Positions 1-8,147 of a DNA stretch of 64,000 nt are shown in pieces. This DNA is from Terriglobia bacterium (GTDB lineage Bacteria > Acidobacteriota > Terriglobia > Acidiferrales > UBA7541). Where the stretch lies: positions 1 to 64,000 of the forward strand of contig JAIQEW010000003.1 of assembly GCA_020073605.1 (NCBI GenBank). The letters are read 5' to 3'. The notes under the pieces are model-generated. The model searched no databases, was not told the origin of the DNA, and saw only the letters and a list, made by a program, of their open reading frames with translations. Made by a program: the position numbers and the translations under genes. Each line of letters opens with the position of its first letter. Within the stretch, counting starts at the first letter, position 1.

Positions 1-1
1 C

Positions 2-151
2 TCTTGGCAGGTCGCTCCCTTAAATCAGGAACTCCTCGGCTGGGAGCGCATCTACAACACCGTCCGCCCCCACCAGGCGCTCGGATACCAGACTCCGCAA
101 CAGTTCGTAGCTCGCTGGCGGGCTAAACGCAAATCCAAAAAGTGTCACTAA
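2..151 (+). CDS. Transposase C-terminal end (partial, runs off the window)
   Basis: Only the last 49 codons are in the window, in frame from base 2 to the TAA at 149-151. The residues around YNTVRPHQALGYQTP match the C-terminal end of the rve integrase core seen in IS3- and IS481-type transposases, which act on DNA ends during transposition. The catalytic DDE residues lie outside the window, so the exact IS family cannot be set and it is not known whether the gene is intact. It marks the edge of an insertion sequence next to the threonine genes. Confidence 0.7.
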   Translation, partial: SWQVAPLNQELLGWERIYNTVRPHQALGYQTPQQFVARWRAKRKSKKCH

Positions 152-241
152 TCTACTGGACGAGTACAGGCTATTGACGAATGGCCGGTCGCGAGCCAAA
201 ATCCACGGGTAGCACCAGGCCCCTCCCGGAGGAAATCTCAA

Positions 242-409
242 ATGGCGGGAACGGTACTGAATGCAATTCTCCTCGGTCTCCTCATCCTGGCTGCGATTCT
301 GTGCATCCTCGCTCCGCTGACGGCGCTGGGGGTCATGTTCTGGCACTGGCACAGAGAATTGAAGGAAACCATGCGCCTGCGTCAGGCGAGATCAACGCAG
401 GTCAGATAG
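242..409 (+). CDS. Small single-pass membrane protein (55 aa)
   Basis: This short frame starts at ATG 242 with a GGAGG Shine-Dalgarno motif about 8 bases upstream and ends at TAG 407-409. Residues 5-33 are a continuous hydrophobic stretch (LLGLLILAAILCILAPL at its core), followed by a short charged tail rich in R, K and E. That is the layout of a one-helix inner-membrane miniprotein. It converges on thrB, whose stop lies 16 bases further on. No family was recognised. The good ribosome site and clean hydrophobic and charged segments make it more likely than chance. Confidence 0.5.
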   Translation: MAGTVLNAILLGLLILAAILCILAPLTALGVMFWHWHRELKETMRLRQARSTQVR

Positions 410-424
410 TCTGGAATCGCGCGG

Positions 425-1378
425 TCACTTCTGCGAAACGTACTTCTGCGTGGACGTAAGGCCTTCCTGCGCGGCTTCGAGTTGCCGGACGGTCGGCTCC
501 AGATCGTGGCGTTCGAAGCAGCGGGCAATCACCTTCCCGATTTCGTCGTAGCGGCCGGTGGCTAAGGCCACCACGCTCGGTCCGGCTCCGCTGAGAGCTA
601 CTCCCAGGAGTCCTGGCATGCGCGGCAGCGCCAGCACATCCGCAAGGCCGGGAATCAGCGCCTGGCGCGCGGTCTGATGCAGGCGGTCCTGCATCGCGTC
701 CCAGAGAAGATCGTACCGGCGGTCCTCGAGCGCGGCGACAAAAAGAGCGGAGCGTTGCAAGTTGTACACCGCGTCGGCGCGCGAGACGGTCTGGGGAAGC
801 ACCGCGCGAGATTTCTTCGTCTCGAGCTTGATGCTCGGCGTGACCACGATCACGCGAATCACTTTCGGCCAGTGTTTCCGGACCGCGGCCACCGTGCCGT
901 CGCTGCGGGTGAACGTCACGACCAATCCGCCGAGCAGCGCCGCAGCCACGTTGTCCGGATGGCCTTCCATCTCGGCGGCGTATTGCAGCGTCGCGTCCTT
1001 CGAAATCGCCCGGCCGGTGACGGCGAATCCGAGGGCGATGCCGGCCACGGTGGCTGCCGCGCTGCTGCCGAGTCCTCCCGCCACGGGAATTTCATTTTGC
1101 ACCGCGATGCGCACTCGCGGCAGAGCAAAGCCTTCGCGCTCGGCCGTGTGGCGCATGGCGCGAAAGATCAGATTCTGGTCGGGATCGCTGGGGAGCTCCG
1201 AGGTGCCGCGCACGCCGCGGCTTCGCGCGAGAGTCCGCCCTTCGGATTTTACGAGCAGGGTGGCGCGGACGCTGAGGTACATCTCCAGCGCGAGACCCAG
1301 GCAATCGAAGCCCGCCCCCATATTCGCGGTGGATGCGGGGACGCGCACTTCGAACGAACTTTGGCGGGAGGCGCTCAT
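425..1378 (-). CDS. thrB: Homoserine kinase
   Basis: A 317-aa GHMP-superfamily kinase that phosphorylates homoserine with ATP to O-phosphohomoserine, the penultimate step of threonine synthesis in the cytoplasm. The N-terminal VRVPASTANMGAGFD segment and the ATP-binding PVAGGLGSSAAA loop (about residues 99-110) are typical of the family, as is the GVALSGAGPSVVA motif near residue 255. The length is usual. It is the last gene of the minus-strand lysC-thrC-thrB group, 71 bases after thrC. No homoserine dehydrogenase gene is in the window, so that step must be encoded elsewhere. Confidence 0.95.
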   Translation of the reverse strand: MSASRQSSFEVRVPASTANMGAGFDCLGLALEMYLSVRATLLVKSEGRTLARSRGVRGTSELPSDPDQNLIFRAMRHTAEREGFALPRVRIAVQNEIPVAGGLGSSAAATVAGIALGFAVTGRAISKDATLQYAAEMEGHPDNVAAALLGGLVVTFTRSDGTVAAVRKHWPKVIRVIVVTPSIKLETKKSRAVLPQTVSRADAVYNLQRSALFVAALEDRRYDLLWDAMQDRLHQTARQALIPGLADVLALPRMPGLLGVALSGAGPSVVALATGRYDEIGKVIARCFERHDLEPTVRQLEAAQEGLTSTQKYVSQK

Positions 1379-1449
1379 TGGGCTGGGTGGATTCGCGAAG
1401 CGGTTCGACCGGAGACCAGTTGCGCAGCTCTCCGGTTACCGCCGGCTCC

Positions 1450-2853
1450 TTATCGTCGTCGCTCCAGAGTTGCCAGAATCGCGGCCTTGTTTGCGGCCAC
1501 GCGCTCCGGAGCGTTCTGGAACGCGCCCGCGATGCGCTGCGGCGCGGAACCTTCCTTCGCGCCGGATTCGAGCGAAAGCGTTCCGCGATGATAGTGGCTC
1601 ACGTAGTCCGGGTCCTTGAGCACGTGGCCCGTGAGCACGCCCACCACGGAGTCGCCGGGGCGAATGTGGCCCGCGGCCACGAGTTTTTTCATGCCCGCGA
1701 CCGTGGTGGCCGACGCCGGCTCGCAGCCGATTCCGTCGCGCCCGATCATGGCCTTCGCGTCCGCAATTTCCTGCTCGCTCACGCTGATGATCTTCCCGCC
1801 GGATCGCAAGACGGCGCGCAGAGCCTTCTTCCACGAAACCGGCGCCCCGATTTTGATCGCCGTAGCCAGGGTCCGCGGGTTCTCGACCGGAGCCATCGTT
1901 TCCGGAAGGCGCTCTCCGCCCGCTGATTTGCTTGGATCGAGATTCGCAAACAAGTGCGCCAGGGGGGCGGCGCCCTCCGCTTGAATCACGCTCAGCCTGG
2001 GCAGCCGCTGGATCAAGCCCAGATCGAGCAGCTCCTGAAACCCTTTTCCGAGCGCCGTGCTGTTTCCCATGTTTCCGCCGGGAACCACCACGTGGTCGGG
2101 AACCTGCCACGCGCACTGCTCCATCATCTCGAACGCGACCGTCTTCTGCCCCTCGATGCGGAACGGATTGATCGAGTTCGCGACGTAGATCGAGGGATCG
2201 TCGCCCAGTTCCTGAATCAGGCGCATGCAATCGTCGAAATTTCCGTCAATCTCGCAGACCAGCGCGCCGTAATCGAGGCTCTGCGCGAGCTTTGCCGCCG
2301 AAATCTGTCCTCGCGGCAGCAGAATCGCGGATTGCAATCCCGCGCGCCCGGCGTATGCGGCGAGGCTTGCCGCGGTGTTTCCCGTGCTGGCGCAGACGGC
2401 CGTGCGCGCGCCCACCACAACGGCCTGGGTGATCGCCGCCGTCATGCCCGTGTCCTTGAACGAGCCGGTGGGATTGCACCCCTGATGCTTGAGGCGCAGG
2501 TTGTTCAAGCCGCAATAGCGCGCCGAACGCGGAGCTTCATAGATCGGCGTGTTGCCTTCGAACAGCGTGACGAACGGCGCGTCTTCGTCAAAGGGCAGCA
2601 TCTCGCGATAGCGCCACACCCCGCTCTGGTCGCGCGGATCCCGCGAAGCAGCCCGCTCTGCCCACCTTCTGCGCACGGCCGCCGCATCTTCGCGCGTCGC
2701 GAGGCCGCAATCGATCTCGAGCGTCCCGCTGCACCGCGGGCAGACGTAGATCCGCTCGCGAAGGCCGTAGCTCGAGCCGCAGGACGGATCGATGCAGCGC
2801 TGCACGGCCCTTTCGGTATTCCGCGTCGCTTCTTTTGCGGTCTTGCCGAACAT
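1450..2853 (-). CDS. thrC: Threonine synthase
   Basis: A 467-aa fold-type II PLP enzyme that converts O-phosphohomoserine to threonine. The PLP lysine lies in SFKDTGMTAA (about residues 131-140), and a phosphate-binding glycine-rich GGNMGNSTALG stretch follows. The N-terminus carries a zinc-ribbon-like pair of cysteine clusters (CIDPSC and CPRC, about residues 20-41), seen in one subgroup of threonine synthases. The start ATG at 2853 has GAGGGG 8 bases upstream. That Shine-Dalgarno motif is supplied by the last unit of the 11-bp tandem repeat between this gene and lysC. Confidence 0.95.
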   Translation of the reverse strand: MFGKTAKEATRNTERAVQRCIDPSCGSSYGLRERIYVCPRCSGTLEIDCGLATREDAAAVRRRWAERAASRDPRDQSGVWRYREMLPFDEDAPFVTLFEGNTPIYEAPRSARYCGLNNLRLKHQGCNPTGSFKDTGMTAAITQAVVVGARTAVCASTGNTAASLAAYAGRAGLQSAILLPRGQISAAKLAQSLDYGALVCEIDGNFDDCMRLIQELGDDPSIYVANSINPFRIEGQKTVAFEMMEQCAWQVPDHVVVPGGNMGNSTALGKGFQELLDLGLIQRLPRLSVIQAEGAAPLAHLFANLDPSKSAGGERLPETMAPVENPRTLATAIKIGAPVSWKKALRAVLRSGGKIISVSEQEIADAKAMIGRDGIGCEPASATTVAGMKKLVAAGHIRPGDSVVGVLTGHVLKDPDYVSHYHRGTLSLESGAKEGSAPQRIAGAFQNAPERVAANKAAILATLERRR

Positions 2854-2856
2854 TTC

Positions 2857-2930
2857 AAGAACCCCTCAAGAACCCCTCAAGAACCCCTCAAGAACCCCTC
2901 AAGAACCCCTCAAGAACCCCTCAAGAACCC
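2857..2930 (-). repeat. 11-bp tandem repeat (6.7 units) between lysC and thrC
   Basis: On the plus strand the unit is AAGAACCCCTC; on the transcribed minus strand it is GAGGGGTTCTT. Six full units and one partial unit run without interruption. The joined units give TTCTTGAGGGG, so each repeat carries both a TGA stop and a GAGGGG Shine-Dalgarno-like motif. The first TGA is the lysC stop codon and the last GAGGGG is the thrC ribosome site. Because 11 is not a multiple of 3, the TGA falls in all three frames across the array. Confidence 0.9.
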
Positions 2931-4363
2931 TTGGCTTTCGATTCCTCGACGGGCGCCGCCAGCCCGAATTCGCGGTGCGTCGCCGTGAGAGCCGCCTTCA
3001 TGTCCTTTTCGAACACGACGAACGAGATGTTGCTTTCGGACGATCCCTGCGCGATCGCGATGATGTTCACGCCTTCGCGGCCGAGCGCGTTGAACGTGCG
3101 CCCCGCAACGCCCGGAGCGCCGCGCATGTTTTCTCCCACCACGGCCACGATCGCGATGTTCGAATCGACCGTGATGTGCTCGACCTTTTCGTGCGCCACG
3201 TCGTGCGCGAACTCCTTGCGCAGCGCGTCCACGGTGCGCTTGGCGTCCGAGGCGGTCACCGCAAAGCAGATGTCGTTCTGCGACGACGATTGCGAGATCA
3301 GCAGCACGCTCGCATGCACTTCGGCGGTGGTCGAGAACGTGCGGCCCACCACGTCCGGCACGCCCACGATCCCCGGCCCGCCGATCGTGATCAGCGCCAC
3401 GTCGCGAATGGCCGTTAGCGCTTTCACTCCGCCGCCGTTGCTGCGCCCCTTTGGAGTGATCTTCGTGCCCGTGCGCTCCGGCGCGAAACTATTTCGAATC
3501 CAGACGGGAATGCCCGCCTGCGCCACCGCGTGCAGCGTCTTCGGATGCAGCACCTTCGCGCCGAAGTAGGCGAGCTCGCTCGCTTCGCGGTAGGAAATCT
3601 CAGGGATCGTGCGCGCTTCCGGCACCAGGCGCGGGTCGGCTGTCATGACGCCATCCACGTCGGTCCAGATGATCACTTCGCCCGCGCCGAGCGCCGCTCC
3701 CAGAATCGTCGCGGAGTAATCCGATCCGCCGCGACCGAGTGTGGTCAGGATGCCGCCCTTGGTCGCGCCGATGAAACCCGTGACCACCGGGATCACTCCC
3801 TGCTCGAGCAGCGGCCGCAGGCGCGCTTCGGAGCGCTCGCGCGTGCGATCCATCAGGGGATCGGCGCCGCCATGGCTGGAATCCGTCACGATCAGTTCGG
3901 TGGCTTCCACCGATTCGCTGCGCGCTCCGAGTTCCTCGATCGCGCCCGCGACCATCGGTGCGGAAAGCCGCTCGCCGAGGCTCGAAATGGCGTCGAGCGC
4001 GCGGGGAGTCAGCTCCTTCAGCATTGCGGTGCCTTTGCAGAGCCGCTCGCCCTCGTCGAAGATTTTTTCAAGGCGGGCCGCCACTTGGGCGCGCTTGGCA
4101 TCGTCGCGGATCAGCGAGGCGAGCGCGGTCTTGTGCTGCTCGCGCAGCGCGGCAAAGATTGCGAGAGCCTGGTCGCCATCGCCCGCTGCCGCGCGGTTGG
4201 CGGCTTCGATCAGGCGGTTCGTCACGCCGCTCATCGCCGAAACCACCGCGACCACAGGGCGTTCGCGCGCAGCATCGCGCACGATCTGCGCCACGCGCGC
4301 GATACATGCGGCATCGCCAACGGACGTGCCGCCGAACTTCATCACTTGCAAGGGCTTGTTCAT
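2921..4363 (-). CDS. lysC: Aspartate kinase
   Basis: Phosphorylates aspartate, the first step toward lysine/DAP, threonine and methionine. The chosen start is the ATG at 4363, giving 480 aa that open with MNKPLQVMKFGGTSVGD, the family's N-terminal KFGGTS motif. Upstream in-frame codons do not look conserved. The kinase domain covers roughly residues 1-290 (FIGATKGGILTTLGRGGSD in its C-terminal part). Two ACT domains follow (about 310-480), usually the site of feedback inhibition by lysine or threonine. It is first in lysC-thrC-thrB. Its stop codon lies inside the 11-bp repeat array. Confidence 0.95.
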   Translation of the reverse strand: MNKPLQVMKFGGTSVGDAACIARVAQIVRDAARERPVVAVVSAMSGVTNRLIEAANRAAAGDGDQALAIFAALREQHKTALASLIRDDAKRAQVAARLEKIFDEGERLCKGTAMLKELTPRALDAISSLGERLSAPMVAGAIEELGARSESVEATELIVTDSSHGGADPLMDRTRERSEARLRPLLEQGVIPVVTGFIGATKGGILTTLGRGGSDYSATILGAALGAGEVIIWTDVDGVMTADPRLVPEARTIPEISYREASELAYFGAKVLHPKTLHAVAQAGIPVWIRNSFAPERTGTKITPKGRSNGGGVKALTAIRDVALITIGGPGIVGVPDVVGRTFSTTAEVHASVLLISQSSSQNDICFAVTASDAKRTVDALRKEFAHDVAHEKVEHITVDSNIAIVAVVGENMRGAPGVAGRTFNALGREGVNIIAIAQGSSESNISFVVFEKDMKAALTATHREFGLAAPVEESKAKGS

Positions 4364-4544
4364 TTTTAGCAGGATCCGGCGCCGAGCGATTTGAAGTGGC
4401 CTGATGCGAAAAGCAACCGGGCGTTCAGGATGGCCGCGCCTCAAAAAACTATACACTATCAGGCCGAATTTGCGCGACGCCGGGCGCACTGGTGTTGCAG
4501 GGGCAAAACGGGGAATGCCGGGGCGGGAGAGTTCTTCCAGGTTC

Positions 4545-4580
4545 GGCAGGCCGTCCCGGAATCGAGCGGGACAGCCTGCC
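4545..4580. terminator. Strong stem-loop between the S53 peptidase gene and lysC
   Basis: Arms 4545-4558 and 4567-4580 pair over 14 positions with one mismatch around an 8-base loop. It sits 16 bases past the stop of the minus-strand S53 peptidase gene. Neither strand has a U-tract after the stem, so it may be a transcript 3' end or a processing or stability hairpin rather than a standard intrinsic terminator. Confidence 0.4.
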
Positions 4581-4595
4581 TGAGATGCGCTCGAT

Positions 4596-5840
4596 TTAGC
4601 GCTGCGCCACGAGGGCGGCGATCAAGGCGATTGCCTGCGGGGTGCCGAGCCCGGTGACGTAATCGTATCCGGCCGAAGCGGTGCATACAGCGCCGCACGA
4701 GCCGTTGGTGCCCTGCGTCACCGCGTTGAAATCAGTGCTCGGAGCGGCCTTTGCGAGAGAGTACAGGATCGTGTTTGTGTTCGACAGGTTGGCTTTGCGC
4801 GCGGCGGCTCGCATGGAATTGGCGATGGCGATCAGCGCGGCCCACTGCGGCGAGCCGGCGCTCGTCCCGCCCACCTGGAACCATCCCGAATACCCGTTGA
4901 TGCCCACCGAATCGTACACCGCGAACCCGGTGCCGGGATTTCCATTGTAGGAAACGTCCGGGCTGCCGCGATACCCTCGCGGATCGTTCGGGATTCCGAA
5001 TTTCGATTGAAACGACGGCTCGCGCTCGACCTTGCTCAACCCTCCGCCGCTGCCGCTCCACGCTGTCTCGCTCTGGTAGCTTCCGGCGCCATCCAGATAC
5101 AGCGAAGTGCCGCCCACTGCGACGACATCCGGCGAGGAGGCCGGGTACCCCGCCCCGGTTCCGCTGTCTCCCGAGGCTGCCAGAAAGGTGACGCCGTTCG
5201 AGACCATGCGATTGTCGTAGCTGGTTTCGCCGGAAAATTCCCCAGTCAGCCAGCTCATCGATACCGCCGACGCGCCATTGCGGACGGCAGCGGTGACGCC
5301 GCCAAAAAGATCGCTCAGGCTGTTGCTCGGCGTTTCGATCAGCAGGATCGTGGCTTTCGGGGCGATGGCGTGCGCCCATTCCACGTCGAGCGCGATTTCC
5401 ACGGACCAGTTCGCGTTCGTCGCGGGCTTCTTCCCGTTCGAATAGACTTTCCGGAAGCAGCCATTGCTGCTGGTGCAAGCGGGCAAGCCGAATTGTGCGT
5501 TGAAGACGGCGAGATCGGCTTCGGCGTTTGGATCGTCGTACGCGTCCACGATTCCGATCGTCTGCCCGGCGCCCTGATTGGCGATCTGGTCGAACCCATA
5601 GGCGTGGCGCACCTGGGCGGGCGCGAAAGCCGAGGCCGGCGGGGCGGACTGCCCGGCGGCCACCGCTGCATGAATCGCGTAGTGCGGGCGCATGAAGCTG
5701 ACGGGATTTTCGCCGCCTTCGGTGACGCGCGGCAGCACCGTGAACACGTGCTGCGCGAAAAGCGGCTGGCAGAATATCAGCGAGCTAGCCAGAATCAGTA
5801 TGTTGCGTGCGGATTTTCGGAGGCCCTCAGTGATTTTCAT
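4596..5840 (-). CDS. Secreted S53-family (sedolisin-type) serine-carboxyl peptidase
   Basis: A secreted acid-type endopeptidase. The start at ATG 5840 follows GGGGGAG by 7-8 bases and opens a Sec signal peptide ending in FCQPLFAQ. The three catalytic elements are visible: Glu and Asp in VEIALDVEWAHAIAP, the oxyanion Asp in AASGDSG, and the nucleophile Ser in VGGTSAGSPQW. The C-terminal DYVTGLGTP resembles the calcium-site region. Only about 50 residues separate the signal peptide from the catalytic domain (VRHAYGFD), while classical S53 enzymes carry a much longer propeptide. It stands alone between lysC and the his operon. Confidence 0.88.
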   Translation of the reverse strand: MKITEGLRKSARNILILASSLIFCQPLFAQHVFTVLPRVTEGGENPVSFMRPHYAIHAAVAAGQSAPPASAFAPAQVRHAYGFDQIANQGAGQTIGIVDAYDDPNAEADLAVFNAQFGLPACTSSNGCFRKVYSNGKKPATNANWSVEIALDVEWAHAIAPKATILLIETPSNSLSDLFGGVTAAVRNGASAVSMSWLTGEFSGETSYDNRMVSNGVTFLAASGDSGTGAGYPASSPDVVAVGGTSLYLDGAGSYQSETAWSGSGGGLSKVEREPSFQSKFGIPNDPRGYRGSPDVSYNGNPGTGFAVYDSVGINGYSGWFQVGGTSAGSPQWAALIAIANSMRAAARKANLSNTNTILYSLAKAAPSTDFNAVTQGTNGSCGAVCTASAGYDYVTGLGTPQAIALIAALVAQR

Positions 5841-6059
5841 GTCCATCTCCCCCACTGGCAGGCCCCGTTGCGGCCGGGGCCGAAGTGCTTGTTCTTCCAA
5901 CGGAGATGAGGGTACTGCCCGGCTCGGGATAGGACCCATAGACCGGGATTCTCAATTAACTGGTACCAAAGTTCAGGAAGGGACCTGTCCCTGAGGTCAG
6001 GTATTTGAGATAAGCGGCCTATTGTCAGATGCTTACAGGGTAGTCGAACGAGGAGAAGC

Positions 6060-6776
6060 TTAGGGGAGACGCGACGGCTGGCGAAGGCCCGTTTTGTCGG
6101 CGGCGAGTTTCCCCGTGTAGATCGCCATTCCCACGGCGGCGTCCATGCCGGCTTTTTCGAGGGCGTTGACCTCGCGCATGCTGCGGATTCCGCCCGCGGC
6201 CGTGATGGGAAGTGCCGTCACACGACGCAACTGCCGGAACCAGGAGAGGTCGGTCCCCTTCATGGTCCCTTCGTTGTCAACGAACGTGGAGAGGAAGCCG
6301 GAACAGAACGGCTCCAGCTCCGGAATCACGTCGCCGGGGCGGAGTTTTAGGCGCTCGCGCCAGCCGCGCACCACGATCCGGCCGCCTTCGGTATCGAGCG
6401 CCACGATCACGTGCTTTCGTCCCACGCGCGCCGTCAAATTTCTAAGAAAATCGCGGTCCACTTCTCCGTTCCGGAAGGCCGCGCTGCCCACGATGATCTT
6501 CTCCGCGCCCCACGAAAGAATTCTCGCGGCGCGCGCGACGGTACGGATTCCTCCGCCAACGCGCACTTTCCTGTTTGCCCGGCGGCAGAGCAGCTTGATC
6601 CAGCGCGCGTTGGACCCTTTTCGCATGGCGGCGTCGAGATCGATGACGTGCAGGATGGGGTAGCTCTTGAAGCGGTCGAGCAGGCCGAGCACATCGTCCA
6701 CGGCGAGCGCCCGCTTCCGGCCGCGGACCAACTGCACGGCTTTGCCATCTTGAAGATCGATGCAGGGAATAATCAT
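6060..6776 (-). CDS. hisA: ProFAR isomerase (phosphoribosylformimino-AICAR ribotide isomerase)
   Basis: A 238-aa TIM-barrel enzyme that opens the ribose of ProFAR by an Amadori rearrangement to PRFAR, the substrate of HisF/HisH. The N-terminal MIIPCIDLQDGKAVQLVRG carries the catalytic Asp, and the barrel repeats VGGGIRT and ITAAGGIRS mark the two phosphate-binding halves. The second catalytic Asp position, usually in a D-x-x-x-D-G-T context, reads FVDNEGTMKGTD here. It is the last gene of the his operon, starting 4 bases after the hisF stop. Confidence 0.95.
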   Translation of the reverse strand: MIIPCIDLQDGKAVQLVRGRKRALAVDDVLGLLDRFKSYPILHVIDLDAAMRKGSNARWIKLLCRRANRKVRVGGGIRTVARAARILSWGAEKIIVGSAAFRNGEVDRDFLRNLTARVGRKHVIVALDTEGGRIVVRGWRERLKLRPGDVIPELEPFCSGFLSTFVDNEGTMKGTDLSWFRQLRRVTALPITAAGGIRSMREVNALEKAGMDAAVGMAIYTGKLAADKTGLRQPSRLP

Positions 6777-6780
6777 CAGG

Positions 6781-7545
6781 TCACCGGCTCAGGCGGATGG
6801 GGACGCCGCGTTCGGCCAGAAACTTTTTCAGAGCCGCGATCGAGTGTGTCTCGCTGTGAAAAATCGATGCGGCCAGCGCGGCGTCGGCGCAGCCTTTCAC
6901 GAAAACATCGTAAAAGTCCTGAAATGTGCTGGCGCCGCCCGAAGCGATCACGGGCACCTGGACCGTGGACGCGATTTTCGCCGTCAGTTCGCAATCGAAG
7001 CCGCTGCACGTGCCGTCGCGGTCGATCGAAGTCAGCAGAATTTCTCCTGCTCCGCGCGAGACGGCTTCGGCGGCCCACTCCGCCGCATCGAGCCCCGTGG
7101 CATCGCGGCCTCCGCGCGTGTACGCTTCCCACGAATCGCCTTTTCGTTTCACGTCGAGCGAGAGCACCACGGCCTGCGCGCCGAATTGCTGCGAGAGCTC
7201 CGAAATCAATTCCGGCCGCTCGACCGCCGCGGTGTTCACCGTCACTTTGTCCGCGCCCGCGAGCAGCACCGCGCGGCCTTCCTCCATCTTGCGGATTCCG
7301 CCGCCGGCGGTGAGCGGGATGTTCAATTGCTCGGCGACGCGGCGAATCGTTTCGAGAAACGTCGCGCGCCCCTGAAACGACGCGCTGATGTCGAGCACCA
7401 CGAGTTCGTCCGCGCCCTCGCGGTTGTAGCGCGCGCCAAGCTCGGCGGGATCGCCCATGTCGCGCAGGCCCTCGAACTCGATGCCCTTCACGACGCGGCC
7501 CGCGTCCACGTCGAGGCAAGGGATGATTCTTCGCGCGAGCGTCAT
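6781..7545 (-). CDS. hisF: Imidazole glycerol phosphate synthase, cyclase subunit
   Basis: A TIM-barrel cyclase that uses ammonia delivered by HisH to turn PRFAR into imidazole glycerol phosphate and AICAR. The start ATG at 7545 overlaps the hisH stop as ATGA, giving 254 aa beginning MTLARRIIPCLDVDAGRVVKG. The catalytic aspartates are in CLDVD and in LLTSIDRDGT, and phosphate-binding motifs TAGGGI and VIASGGAS are present. The longer upstream open frame lies inside hisH and is not part of this protein. Translation is probably coupled to hisH, which fits the obligate complex. Confidence 0.96.
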   Translation of the reverse strand: MTLARRIIPCLDVDAGRVVKGIEFEGLRDMGDPAELGARYNREGADELVVLDISASFQGRATFLETIRRVAEQLNIPLTAGGGIRKMEEGRAVLLAGADKVTVNTAAVERPELISELSQQFGAQAVVLSLDVKRKGDSWEAYTRGGRDATGLDAAEWAAEAVSRGAGEILLTSIDRDGTCSGFDCELTAKIASTVQVPVIASGGASTFQDFYDVFVKGCADAALAASIFHSETHSIAALKKFLAERGVPIRLSR

Positions 7546-8147
7546 TGCATGGACTCCAGAAAATTGCGGAGCACGCGCGCGCCGGTCTCGCCGGATTTTT
7601 CGGGATGAAACTGCACGGCCCGCAAATTGCCTTGCTCGATCACGGCCGCAAACGGGAAGCCGTGGTCGCACGCCGCAACCGTGGCTGCCGCGGAAGCGGG
7701 CGCGGCGTAGGAATGCGCGAAATAGAAGTACGCGTCGCCGGGAATCTCGCGGAGAAGCGCGCTTTCCCGCACGCGCCGCAATTGGTTCCAGCCGATGTGG
7801 GGAGATTTCACGTTGGCCGGCAGCGCGCGGACTTCCTCGGGGAAAAATCCAAGGCCCGCTTCGCCCGGCGCTTCTTCGCTGGACGCAAACATGGCCTGCA
7901 ATCCGAGGCAGATTCCGAGAATGGGCACGCCCGCTTCAAACGCGGCTCGCAGGGACGACGTGAGAGTGCGTTCGCGCAGGCCCGTCACGAAAGCCGCAAA
8001 ATGGCCCACACCGGGAAGCACGATCACCTTCGCGGCGGCGACCTGCTTCGGCTCGATGGCCCGCTCGGTCTCCGCGCCGAGTTTCCAGAGCGCGCGCTCG
8101 ACCGAAGGCAGATTTCCCGCGCCGTAATCGACGATCGCGATCTTCAC
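7542..8147 (-). CDS. hisH: Imidazole glycerol phosphate synthase, glutaminase subunit
   Basis: A 201-aa class I glutamine amidotransferase that supplies ammonia to HisF. The GTG start at 8147 overlaps the hisB stop as GTGA, and the protein begins VKIAIVDYGAGN. The nucleophile Cys is in GICLGLQ, the oxyanion region is VLPGVGHF, and the catalytic His-x-Glu is in VQFHPEKSG. The much longer open frame running upstream is antisense or out-of-frame sequence inside hisB and hisC. Confidence 0.95.
   Translation of the reverse strand: MKIAIVDYGAGNLPSVERALWKLGAETERAIEPKQVAAAKVIVLPGVGHFAAFVTGLRERTLTSSLRAAFEAGVPILGICLGLQAMFASSEEAPGEAGLGFFPEEVRALPANVKSPHIGWNQLRRVRESALLREIPGDAYFYFAHSYAAPASAAATVAACDHGFPFAAVIEQGNLRAVQFHPEKSGETGARVLRNFLESMQ

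Noticed and set aside
677-1619. Long plus-strand frames opposite thrB
   Set aside because: Antisense shadows of a clear homoserine kinase in GC-rich DNA; no motifs or ribosome sites.
2857-2930. CRISPR-like array
   Set aside because: Units are 11 bp and directly adjoining with no spacers, and no cas genes are near. It is a simple tandem repeat.
2792-3418. Plus-strand frame with a RTPQEPLKNPS peptide repeat
   Set aside because: It is the 11-bp repeat read on the non-coding strand. All plus frames stay open there by chance, and the rest is antisense to lysC and thrC.
4364-4595. Lysine or threonine riboswitch or attenuator upstream of lysC
   Set aside because: No leader peptide rich in Lys or Thr, no terminator with U-tract and no recognisable riboswitch core were seen.
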